DNA from: Austropuccinia psidii
Lineage: Eukaryota > Basidiomycota > Pucciniomycetes > Pucciniales > Sphaerophragmiaceae
DNA: 64,000 nucleotides
Reading direction: 5' to 3'
NCBI GenBank assembly: GCA_023105745.1
Contig: JALGQZ010000013.1
Coordinates: 6,374,105-6,438,104 of the forward strand
In this document: piece by piece, positions 36,222 to 46,218 of the stretch
How positions within the stretch are numbered: position 1 is the first letter of the stretch
Layout: each line of letters begins with the position of its first letter
Notes under the pieces: model-generated
What the model was told of the DNA's origin: nothing
The model's database searches: none
What the model saw: only the letters and a program-made list of their open reading frames with translations
Program-made: the position numbers and the translations under genes

Positions 36222-37467
36222 TTAATATTTTTTAGTTTGTTTTTGGTCCTGCATATTTCTTTCAAGGGACTCATTGACTTTTGAATTAATTTTGGTGGGT
36301 GTCATTTTCAAGAATTTGTCACCTACATTAAATAATTTCTGGTTGATTTGAAAAGAAAATCCAAAATGAGTTATTTTGTCATTATTGATAATTTCTGGAG
36401 GAGGTTTTGTTGTATGATGAACCATTGTTGATGTTGTCCAAAGAATTTCCATGATGCCAGGTTTTTTTGAAAAATTGATCTTAATTTTCAATTCAGGGAA
36501 GTGCCAGCCATGTCCAGAGGGGGTGAAGACCGTTGGAAGGGGATGGAAATTGTTTTTTGATACAAAATAAAATATACCATAAGTCCAGGCATTGAGATAA
36601 TTCAAATCTTGGCTTGGCTTATTGAAAAAACCATCTGTAGTGACAATGACATTGGTAAATGATTTGTATTTGCAGAAGTCCATTCAAGATTACTGAAATT
36701 TGGTAATATAGCTGCTTTCATTAATGACTGATTTTCATTTGCAGCTAATTTTGAAAAATGGGAGATTCTCAAGTAAAAAAATTTGTCATATTCATAAATT
36801 TTGGTCCATTGATTATTATCTGTTTCAATTTGATGAGGAGTTAAACCTGGTTTTCTGGAGTAAACACCTAAAAGCTTTGTAATTACTTAGAAATTATTAA
36901 AATAATAAGCAAAAAAGATCACACACCTGCAGATTTTCCAGAATCTGAACCAGGACAAAACCCAATACCTTTCATAATGCCATCTGGGAATTGCTTATTG
37001 GTTTTGATTTCTTGTTTATTTTGAGATAAGGACATCAATGTCATAATGAGGTTTTTGAGCATTTGAGAGTGTCCAGAATAATTGTCAAAAGTGGTTATTT
37101 CATAAATTATGACAGGTAAAAAGGGATTTTTTGTTTTATCAATGCTTACATAATGATGGGGTAAAGTGTTTACTGATGGAATTTTTAGCCATGAGGCATT
37201 GGCTGCTTTCTTGTCAATTGAGATGGTCAAGAAGCTCTTATATGCTCTGTTTGAATGGAAAAGGTGAGACATTATTTGTTTCAAATAATGGATATGTTGT
37301 CTTTGGCTTCAGGTGAGTTTTCTTTTATGATTTGATTTGGTATTATTATCCTCATGATGTTCTATATTTTTTTTAGTCCTAACCATGACACCAAGAGGAG
37401 GAACAATAGCTTCATCATCTTTCAAATAATTCTGATGATGTTCTGAGTCTGGTTTAGTCCTAACCAT
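36222..37467 (-). pseudogene. TET/JBP-like 2OG-Fe(II) oxygenase, cargo of H1
   Basis: Read on the minus strand. A likely start ATG at 37467 opens an acidic-basic N-terminal part with a repeat of GVMVRTK; a TGA lies near 37313; the frame goes on through MSHLFHSNRAYKSF and SDSGKSAG. A small intron (GTGTGTGATC to CTTTTAG, about 36926-36868) joins in frame to VYSRKPGLTPHQIE. A one-base frameshift follows near 36685, then FTNVIVTTDGFFNKP, WTYGIFYFV, GHGWHFPEL, GIMEILWTTSTMVHHTT and THFGFSFQIN. The last blocks match, as far as I remember the family, the Tet-like 2OG-Fe(II) oxygenase proteins widespread in rust fungi; such enzymes oxidise methylated bases using iron and 2-oxoglutarate. The iron-binding HxD appears as SQD, so it is probably inactive as well as broken. 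It ends 110 bases from the convergent transposase. Confidence 0.6.
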
Positions 37468-37535
37468 GACATCATCAGAATGATTTGAAGAGTGAGAGAA
37501 AGAAGGGGTGTTTTTTTTGAATCTTTATGATGATG

Positions 37536-39381
37536 TGTGAGCCTTAGAGGTAATTTCATATACCCAAAAGACCACAAATACAAAAATAACATATTAATAT
37601 ATATAAAATAAATTTATTTATATTATTAAAATAAAAATCAAAATATAAATATAAAATTATATTAAAAATAAAAAATTAATTACAATTTAAAAATAAAAAA
37701 TACATCAAATTTTGTAAGTATAAAAGTACATTTATACTTGGAAAAATTAAGTAAAAATGAAATTTTAACAAAATTGTGAAAAATTAAAAAAATTTGGAAA
37801 AAAGTTAAATAAAAATTATTATAACTTTTTATCCAATAAATAAACACATAAAAATTATTTCACCATTGGATTCCTCATAAAAAATCAGGTGGGGTCACCT
37901 CTGAGTGAAATTCTTGTAACTCAACTCTAAATAAGCTTAAATTAAGTTTTTAGTATTTTCAATACAAAAGTTGAAAATCCTCAAAAGCTTAATTTAATTC
38001 ACACCACATGTGGTGTTAACCATCAATTCTTGTGTTAAAATTGAGGTGTTGTGTTTAGTTTAGAAGTTATGAGGAATTGAAGTATTTTCAATTGAATTCA
38101 ATTGAAATGTCAAAATGTGCGCATGTATTACATAAGTGAACTTTGATTTACATATGAGGTGTCAATTATTACTGTATTGTACTGTACAATTGAATTGAAT
38201 TACATATGTAAATTATAAGTATAATACATGATGAGGAATTAAAGGAAAAATAAATTGGAAAGATTAAATTTGGGGGGGAAAAGAACTCCAGCTCTAAGGG
38301 GGAGCTAGACCCCCAAAATCCTTGCTGACAGGCGTGGGATGTCAAAATTCACGCAAAAGTTCATCACTTTTGGCCTGGAATTGAGTCACAGGGTCTGTGG
38401 ACTCAATTGATGATGAGGTTTTGATACCAACTGGGGTAGTTTTAGCTGTTGCCAAGAAGGTAAAACTACCCTTAAGATAAAACAACCATAGTAAAAACAG
38501 TTTTAACTGGTTTCTACGCCTCTTACACACATGCTGACGTGTTTTGAAGGCTCTAGGCCTGGTATTGCTATAGTAATGGCTGATTTAAGGGTCTAAAATG
38601 GCTAAAAATGGCTAAAAATGGCTAAAAATGGCTTAAACCAGCCCTTTTTGGTCTAAACCAGGGTTCAATGATGCCATAATTGGCTTTTCTGTTGTCAGAC
38701 TGTTTTTCACGACTGACAAGAGTAAAATTTACTTTTGGAGTAAGAGAATTGATGGCTATAAAAGAATGTCTTCTTTGCCCCACTTTTCTCTTCATGTTAG
38801 AATCTTTTCCTTTTATTAATTAGTTTAAACACTGTTAAACAATCAATCAAAGATTCCAACCACCACTTTTAAATCATTTTAATCCTTTTAACCACGTGAA
38901 AAAATCATTATAATCATTGTTTGTAACTCTTATAATCATTTTTACCCCTGAACCACCCCAGAAGTGAATTAAAGCATCTTTCATCACTGTTAACTTTGTC
39001 ACTTTGTTTCCAAATTCACTCTGGTCACTTTTGGGCGTGTTTTCTCTTTAATATTCTTTTTAAAGACTTTGTTCTTTAATTAATTGCTTGCAGTTCTTTG
39101 CTCAATTAATTCCAATTGAAATTGCTCTTGAAGAAATTTCTTTTGTAGCCTTAAAATATCTCTTGTAGAGTATTTTTTGGATAAATTTTTATTGTTGGTA
39201 AAACAATAAATTTTTATAATATTATTGTTTTATACTAATAAAGTTATAAACAATAAATTTGGCGTGTTTTCTCTTAAAAATAATATTTCATACTATTTTT
39301 AACAGAATTTTACCTTATACAAATTTTGAGGACAGGAAAAGTACTTGATTTTTAATCAAAGTTTCATATCCACACCTTACA
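37536..39381 (+). repeat. 5' LTR of element E
   Basis: TGTGAGCCTTAGAGG to CACCTTACA. GGCTATAAAAGAATG at about 38756-38770 is a good TATA box, which would place the transcription start near 38790. Four tandem copies of the word AAAATGGCT sit at about 38595-38635. A 62-codon open frame on the other strand (38342-38530) is repeated in the second LTR but shows no sign of being a gene. Confidence 0.95.
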
Positions 39382-39606
39382 TTTGGGGGCCCAGCCATGA
39401 TATTTTACCTGTGACATATTTTTTTACTCTTTTTTAATCTTTTTCTTATATTGAAAAATTTAAAAAACATATAAAAAATACTTATAATTCAAAAAATCAA
39501 TAAAAAATATTTTTTTTTCCATATTATAAGTGAGGCTTTAATTTTTATTTCTTTTTTTGAAATAATCTTTTTTTACTTAATTAATTGGCTTTTTCATTAA
39601 TTTTAG
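39382..39606 (+). promoter_or_regulatory. Primer-binding site and leader of element E
   Basis: TTTGGGGGCCCAGCCATG follows the LTR, a two-base variant of the A and B site. The T-rich leader ends in CATTAATTTTAG at 39606, a predicted 3' splice site directly before TGTCTGAC. Confidence 0.65.
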
Positions 39607-40517
39607 TGTCTGACAACGTGGTAAGACAAGAAAACATTGAAACAGCCTCAACAGTAACCAGCATTATCCCTGCCAGTACTGTTAATTCTGATCATAATAG
39701 TACTGTTATTGTGACTCAAAATAACCAACCTGAACCAATATCTTCTGAATTAATTAACTTGGACATAAGTAATACCCTTCAGAAAGCTAAATATTTGGCC
39801 AATAGTAAGTTTTTGATGTAAAAATACTATTTTAAGCCTTTTTAACCATAATTATGCCTTCAACCAGGTCAGGAGCCAGCTACAACCCCTCAAGCAGCTC
39901 CCAAAAAGGTAATAGACGTGATTATGGCAGAGGCCAACCAGGTACAGAAGGAAAAGGGTCAGTTGATGACTTCCAAACAACTAAAATGAGTCATTCTGAA
40001 GCTGATAATACCATTTTACCTTCAAAAAGAGCTGACACCGCCACAACAAGCCTCTGTGGACATATACAAAGCCAGCCACAGTGCATACAACAATGCACTT
40101 CAATTCAAGGAGTACCAGATCCTTGCAGACCTGTGGAAGAATTGCATGAATTCTTACCTGACAGTAAGAAAATTCTTGGGCCATCCCAACACTTGCAAAT
40201 TGCTCAATGGATGGCATCCATTGATGGAGAAGAAAAACATGATGCTTTTGACACTAGAATGGAGGAAAAACAACCCTCCACCACCCAAACCAGTGCCAAA
40301 AACAGCCCCAGTGGCCAGCAGCAGCAATTCCAACGTGAAAAAGCAGCCACAAACTCCAAACAAGGGCAAAGGGAAGGCACCAGCCCCAAAACCTTACAGC
40401 CAGGGCTACAGAATCCCAAAGATTCAGCAGGATGCCATGGAAAATGTATTTCAGATGGCCAGAACCATGATGGAATTACAGAAGAAGGAGGAAGCCAGAT
40501 TAAGGTTCCAGAAATGA
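39607..40517 (+). CDS. Element E ORF1 (spliced), one in-frame TGA
   Basis: Exon 1 (39607-39804) begins TGTCTGACAAC after an AG, so ATG would form by splicing. A 63-base intron follows (39805-39867, GTAAGT to AACCAG), and exon 2 continues in frame through PATTPQAAPKKVIDVIMAEA. A TGA at 39987 interrupts it, then the frame is open to 40517 with NSYLTVRKFLGHP, a proline/lysine-rich tract, PYSQGYRIPK and FQMARTMMEL. The end is closely related to element A's ORF1. The stop TGA at 40515 overlaps an ATG in the gag frame (AATGA), which would allow coupled re-initiation. Function unknown. Confidence 0.6.
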
Positions 40518-42199
40518 TTTCTGACATATTTGATTCCATCCCAGAGTTGTATAATGCTATAAATGACGTGAAAAAACATCTTTCTGATAAAAATGACACC
40601 ATTTGTAACAACATTAAAACAAACAACCTGAGTCTGTGCCAAATTAATGAAACACTTATGTGTTTTGAAAAAGTTTTAAGAACAATTAAAAATTCTAATA
40701 ATGACAATTCTTCTAACATTAAAATAAATGAACAATCTGCCATTATTAAAGAATTAACAGATAAATATTCTAAATTCAATATTGATGACATGATTGAAAC
40801 AAGAATTAAACAAGCCATAAATACTATCAAAACAGATAACAAGAAAGTCCTTGATGACATTTCAAATTCATTTACTGAAGTAAAGACATATACCATTGCC
40901 TTGAAAAAGTGTTTTGATGCTTCACAAGAAGAAGTATCAAAATTATCAATGAAATTGAATCAAGTCACTGCTGATAATACAAGACAGACAGAGTTATGGC
41001 AAGAACTGACACATAAGGAAGACATGTATAAAATTGAAGTAATAAATTTAATACAAATCTTCCAACATGAATACAGAAATTCCCAAAGGTGTAGCAACAG
41101 TAAAATGAATGACATTGAACAAATACTGAACACCTTACCAAGAATGTCTACACCTCTAAATCAAAATGAGGGCACAAGAACTCCAAATCCACAAGTATTG
41201 GATCCTGATAATTCACAATTAAAAAATGAATTATCCACTTCTTTTCATAACTTGGAACCATCAATGGGCCAAGCACTCTTGAAAGAAGTTCCAAAACTTA
41301 AAGAATGGCCTCACTTCAATGGTGAAGGGGAGTATGACCATATGGAATTCATTAGAGGTATTGACATGATCAAAGAGGATTTTGAATTACCAGACAGATT
41401 GGTAACAGCCAGGTTTAACACCTTGTTTACCAGATCAGCTCACAGATGGTACATCAAAATAAGACAAGCACATGGACACCAGAGTTGGACTTGGTGGAAA
41501 ACCCAAATCATCAACAAATGGGCAAATGATGCTTGGAGGTTTAAAGTTGAAATAGCCTTTGAATCTGCCAAATTTAATGCTGATAAAGACAAAGCTTTAC
41601 CATGGTTTTGCCAACAAAAGGACAGATTAACAGCATTATATCCTGACATGTCAGAATTTATGATCCATAGAAAAATTCTGAGACAATGTGGAGGTGACTT
41701 AGAGCATGCTGTCAAAAGCAGGACTACTGAACAATCTTCAGCAGAGGATATTATCAATATATTAGAAGAAGTAACCACCAGAACAAAAATTGGTTCTAGT
41801 AGGGTGAATCTTGAATCAAGGTTTAATACACCTTGGAAAGATTCTGTGGACAAAAACCCCAAAGAAAATTCTAATAATGTTGGGTATAAATCTGCAGATA
41901 CAGTTAAAAAGTGCCATATTTGCCAAAGCACCACCCATTTAGCTAATACATGTCCAAAAAGGGGGAAAATCAATGAAATTAATATTGAAAAGGGACCTGA
42001 TGTTGAGAAAGATGACATAATTGAAGACAATTCGGATGATAAATCATCCATATTTTCTGAATCTTCAAAAGATATAGAAAATATCAATGCCACCTTTGAC
42101 ATCATGGAATCTTATTCCCACTTGCCACAATTGAGCAATAGTCAACTTGATTTATCAAAAGCTCAAGGGGCACAACTTATAAAAACCAAATCCCAATAG
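39854..42199 (+). CDS. Element E Gag
   Basis: An open frame of 781 codons. The first 220 overlap ORF1 one base back and are Q/S-rich. The rest contains a long helical coiled-coil part (about 230-430), the retrotransposon gag domain with FNGEGEYDHMEFIRG (about 480-650), and one zinc knuckle CHICQSTTHLANTC (687-700). It matches element A Gag block for block and then breaks off at LIKTKSQ, just before the protease, where the pol deletion begins. Gag packages element RNA; keeping it intact while losing pol is typical of non-autonomous elements that still move. Whether the ATG at 39854 is used is uncertain because it lies in the predicted ORF1 intron; an ATG at 40516 is an alternative start for the conserved part. 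Confidence 0.85.
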   Translation: MPSTRSGASYNPSSSSQKGNRRDYGRGQPGTEGKGSVDDFQTTKMSHSEADNTILPSKRADTATTSLCGHIQSQPQCIQQCTSIQGVPDPCRPVEELHEFLPDSKKILGPSQHLQIAQWMASIDGEEKHDAFDTRMEEKQPSTTQTSAKNSPSGQQQQFQREKAATNSKQGQREGTSPKTLQPGLQNPKDSAGCHGKCISDGQNHDGITEEGGSQIKVPEMISDIFDSIPELYNAINDVKKHLSDKNDTICNNIKTNNLSLCQINETLMCFEKVLRTIKNSNNDNSSNIKINEQSAIIKELTDKYSKFNIDDMIETRIKQAINTIKTDNKKVLDDISNSFTEVKTYTIALKKCFDASQEEVSKLSMKLNQVTADNTRQTELWQELTHKEDMYKIEVINLIQIFQHEYRNSQRCSNSKMNDIEQILNTLPRMSTPLNQNEGTRTPNPQVLDPDNSQLKNELSTSFHNLEPSMGQALLKEVPKLKEWPHFNGEGEYDHMEFIRGIDMIKEDFELPDRLVTARFNTLFTRSAHRWYIKIRQAHGHQSWTWWKTQIINKWANDAWRFKVEIAFESAKFNADKDKALPWFCQQKDRLTALYPDMSEFMIHRKILRQCGGDLEHAVKSRTTEQSSAEDIINILEEVTTRTKIGSSRVNLESRFNTPWKDSVDKNPKENSNNVGYKSADTVKKCHICQSTTHLANTCPKRGKINEINIEKGPDVEKDDIIEDNSDDKSSIFSESSKDIENINATFDIMESYSHLPQLSNSQLDLSKAQGAQLIKTKSQ

Positions 42200-42770
42200 A
42201 AGGAATAAGTGTTACAGACTTGAACACCACCTTCCTTGAAGAGGTCAGAAATAGTTACATTCAAGATAACAATTGTAGCATCTTATACCAATTAGTGAAC
42301 AAAGACTGTAAAAACAACTCTCTAATACATGCCTTGGATGAAGTATGGAAAGGATCATATGATAAAGGAAGATTTCACCTACTTGATGGTATAAAAGTCA
42401 AACAGTACAAGTAACCCAATGAAAGCATTAGGAATCTTTGAGACCAATGTCATATTCCCACACATAAATGGGAATTTGAAAATCACAGTTGAATTTGTTA
42501 TGGAAAATTGCTCTAGTACCCATTTTTATTGGGAAATGACTATTTAATCATGTATGGGATAGATTTACATAATGACAAAGACAGATACTTTCCTATTGAG
42601 ACATCTGGTACTAAGAAAATTACCAAAGTTCCTAAAGAAAGGAAATTAAGAACTAAAAAAAGTAAGGGAATACCTTGTTAGGTACAGTGACCCAACTTGT
42701 GAAGATGAATGGTTAGAAGAAAAAGATATACCAGAAGCTACCAAACTCTTCAGGTAATTCAGAAACACTA
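42190..42770 (+). pseudogene. Shuffled pol remnants of element E
   Basis: Three blocks, each matched to element A. First the RNase H-integrase linker (NNCSILYQLVNKDC to GRFHLLDGI). Second, a piece of the protease (ALGIFETNVIFPH, then GNDYLIMYGID after a one-base shift). Third, the chromodomain end (EYLVRYSDPTCEDEW). In an intact element the protease comes before the linker, so this is rearrangement and not just deletion. RT, most of RNase H and the integrase core are absent. Confidence 0.85.
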
Positions 42771-42799
42771 GAAATCCCAATATTACAAAGTAATATTCT

Positions 42800-42817
42800 T
42801 TTTTTAGGGGGAGGGAA
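42800..42817 (+). promoter_or_regulatory. Polypurine tract of element E
   Basis: TTTTTTTAGGGGGAGGGAA directly precedes the 3' LTR, the same purine core as element A. Confidence 0.75.
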
Positions 42818-44663
42818 TGTGAGCCTTAGAGGTAATTTCATATACCCAAAAGACCACAAATACAAAAATAACATATTAATATATATAAAATAAATTTATT
42901 TATATTATTAAAATAAAAATCAAAATATAAATATAAAATTATATTAAAAATAAAAAATTAATTACAATTTAAAAATAAAAAATACATCAAATTTTGTAAG
43001 TATAAAAGTACATTTATACTTGGAAAAATTAAGTAAAAATGAAATTTTAACAAAATTGTGAAAAATTAAAAAAATTTGGAAAAAAGTTAAATAAAAATTA
43101 TTATAACTTTTTATCCAATAAATAAACACATAAAAATTATTTCACCATTGGATTCCTCATAAAAAATCAGGTGGGGTCACCTCTGAGTGAAATTCTTGTA
43201 ACTCAACTCTAAATAAGCTTAAATTAAGTTTTTAGTATTTTCAATACAAAAGTTGAAAATCCTCAAAAGCTTAATTTAATTCACACCACATGTGGTGTTA
43301 ACCATCAATTCTTGTGTTAAAATTGAGGTGTTGTGTTTAGTTTAGAAGTTATGAGGAATTGAAGTATTTTCAATTGAATTCAATTGAAATGTCAAAATGT
43401 GCGCGTGTATTACATAAGTGAACTTTGATTTACATATGAGGTGTCAATTATTACTGTATTGTACTGTACAATTGAATTGAATTACATATGTAAATTATAA
43501 GTATAATACATGATGAGGAATTAAAGGAAAAATAAATTGGAAAGATTAAATTTGGGGGGGAAAAGAACTCCAGCTCTAAGGGGGAGCTAGACCCCCAAAA
43601 TCCTTGCTGACAGGCGTGGGATGTCAAAATTCACGCAAAAGTTCATCACTTTTGGCCTGGAATTGAGTCACAGGGTCTGTGGACTCAATTGATGATGAGG
43701 TTTTGATACCAACTGGGGTAGTTTTAGCTGTTGCCAAGAAGGTAAAACTACCCTTAAGATAAAACAACCATAGTAAAAACAGTTTTAACTGGTTTCTACG
43801 CCTCTTACACACATGCTGACGTGTTTTGAAGGCTCTAGGCCTGGTATTGCTATAGTAATGGCTGATTTAAGGGTCTAAAATGGCTAAAAATGGCTAAAAA
43901 TGGCTAAAAATGGCTTAAACCAGCCCTTTTTGGTCTAAACCAGGGTTCAATGATGCCATAATTGGCTTTTCTGTTGTCAGACTGTTTTTCACGACTGACA
44001 AGAGTAAAATTTACTTTTGGAGTAAGAGAATTGATGGCTATAAAAGAATGTCTTCTTTGCCCCACTTTTCTCTTCATGTTAGAATCTTTTCCTTTTATTA
44101 ATTAGTTTAAACACTGTTAAACAATCAATCAAAGATTCCAACCACCACTTTTAAATCATTTTAATCCTTTTAACCACGTGAAAAAATCATTATAATCATT
44201 GTTTGTAACTCTTATAATCATTTTTACCCCTGAACCACCCCAGAAGTGAATTAAAGCATCTTTCATCACTGTTAACTTTGTCACTTTGTTTCCAAATTCA
44301 CTCTGGTCACTTTTGGGCGTGTTTTCTCTTTAATATTCTTTTTAAAGACTTTGTTCTTTAATTAATTGCTTGCAGTTCCTTGCTCAATTAATTCCAATTG
44401 AAATTGCTCTTGAAGAAATTTCTTTTGTAGCCTTAAAATATCTCTTGTAGAGTATTTTTTGGATAAATTTTTATTGTTGGTAAAACAATAAATTTTTATA
44501 ATATTATTGTTTTATACTAATAAAGTTATAAACAATAAATTTGGCGTGTTTTCTCTTAAAAATAATATTTCATACTATTTTTAACAGAATTTTACCTTAT
44601 ACAAATTTTGAGGACAGGAAAAGTACTTGATTTTTAATCAAAGTTTCATATCCACACCTTACA
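42818..44663 (+). repeat. 3' LTR of element E
   Basis: 1846 bp, almost identical to the 5' LTR including the four AAAATGGCT words at about 43877-43915. Followed by TGATG. Confidence 0.95.
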
Positions 44664-46218
44664 TGATGGAAGGGGATTGAAATTAAATGACATTTCAAAA
44701 GAAACCCTTATAAATGATCCACCCCTATATTAACAAATAAATAAAAATATTAAGCAAAAATTAAAAGATAAATAAAAAATAAGAAAAGAATCATAGGTCA
44801 GTAATAATAATCATCAAAAAAAAGAAAAAATAAGCATAAATTGAATATGATTATGATTAAAAAAATCATCAATGATTTATGATGATGATTAAAAAAAGGG
44901 GGGGTCAGTCATCATAATGATCAAAAAAAAGGGGGTCAGAAATCATAATGATCGGAAAAAAAAGAAAAAAAATCAGCATGAATTAAAGATGATTAGGATT
45001 TAAAAAAATGAATAAAATAATTATCAATGAATTATGATGATGATTAAAAAAAATCAATTATTTATGATGATGAATAATTAAAAAAAATAGAGTAAGTAAC
45101 TTATTCAACAAATATTATTCATTGGTAAGAGAAAAAAAACCAATTAATAATTGTTAATGGCCTCCAGAGGCCATTAACAGCAAAAATCAAAAAAAGGCAC
45201 CAAATCAATTTGGAGAGATATAGAGGGCCTAAAGCCTGGAACCTCCCAGGAGCCTTTTTGGAAGGTTCCAGGGTTGTTGAATGGATTAGAGTGACTGGGG
45301 GTTGGAAGGTGATGGGTTGAGTGAAGTTGTAGGTGAATGAATGGGAGGAGGAAATTGTTAAAAATAAAAATAACAAGGAATTATCTACAATAAAAAAAAG
45401 AAAGATTTATAGAATAAGTTATAAAAAAAGGGGAGTTTGAGTGAGAGGTGGAGCCTGTAAAAAAACAAAAATGAAAAATACTTACCTTAATTAAAAAAAA
45501 GTAAATTTTTTCAAATAATCTAAAAAAAATTCAATTGAAGAGTGAGGGGTAAAGAAGTGAGAGGTTGAGCCTGTTAAAAAAATCAAAAAATAGAGAATTT
45601 ACCTGATTTAAAAATAAAATAAAATTTTTGTTGAATAATCTTAAAAAAAATCAGTTTGAAATAAAGAGTTGGGAGAAAAAAAAATTATAAAAAAAAACAA
45701 AAAAAGTGAATCAAAACAAAATAAATAAATTAAACTAAAGAACAAAAAACCTAACATATATAAAAATAGATCTAAAAAATTAAAGAAAAAAACAAAATGC
45801 CAAAATCAAACACAAAAAAAATAAAAGAAAACAAAGCAAAAATAAATTCAAGAAACATATAGAAAAACAAGAAAAAATAAAAGAAATAAAGAACTTTCAA
45901 AAATCATAAAAAATAAAATCAAATAAAATTCCAAAAAAAAGGGAAAAAGTGCCCATCCACTTGCATTTGGCAAAAAATCCAAAGGAAAGCTAATATGGAG
46001 GGAGGCTTCAATTTCAATTGGAATAGACTTGGACTTTGGTATTTGGAACCTAAAATTTTGATGCAAAACTTGCCCAAATTTTCAATTTTGTAATGAATTG
46101 TAATTGAATTTCACAACATAAGATCAATTGCAATTTGGGGCCCCAATTTAGCATAAACATCAGTTTTATTTAAAAAGCCACCACATATAAAATAATCACA
46201 TGACATATACCTAATATG
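44664..46218. repeat. AT-rich H1 sequence with simple and tandem repeats
   Basis: No gene recognised. From about 44804 to 45090 ATGATGAT/ATCATCAT words alternate with A runs and short G runs (for example AAAAAAAGGGGGGG). From about 45430 to 45640 a unit of roughly 125 bases containing GTGAGAGGT(G/T)GAGCCTGT occurs twice. The GGCCTCCAGAGGCC palindrome lies at about 45160. Confidence 0.55.

Larger units (their letters stand above)
37536..44663 (+). mobile_element. Non-autonomous Ty3/gypsy element E
   Basis: 7128 bp with two 1846-bp LTRs and TGATG on both sides (37531-37535 and 44664-44668). It has a primer-binding site, spliced ORF1 and a full gag, but pol is reduced to three short pieces in the wrong order (42190-42770), followed by a polypurine tract. 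LTRs differ at about two positions I could find (GCGCATG/GCGCGTG and CAGTTCTT/CAGTTCCT), so it jumped very recently. With no RT or integrase of its own it must have used enzymes from a relative. It lies within transposon H1, upstream of the oxygenase remnant. Confidence 0.92.

Noticed and set aside
38342..38530. 62-codon minus-strand frame in both E LTRs (also 43624-43812)
   Set aside because: Same reasoning; the matching part of the inverted solo LTR does not keep an obvious frame.
40204..40896. 230-codon minus-strand frame (and 41440-42105)
   Set aside because: Antisense of E gag; hydrophobic only because of the lysine- and glutamate-rich sense strand.
45119..46066. Minus-strand frames with hydrophobic stretches resembling membrane proteins
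   Set aside because: F, L and I runs are translations of A-rich simple repeats; no conserved motif.
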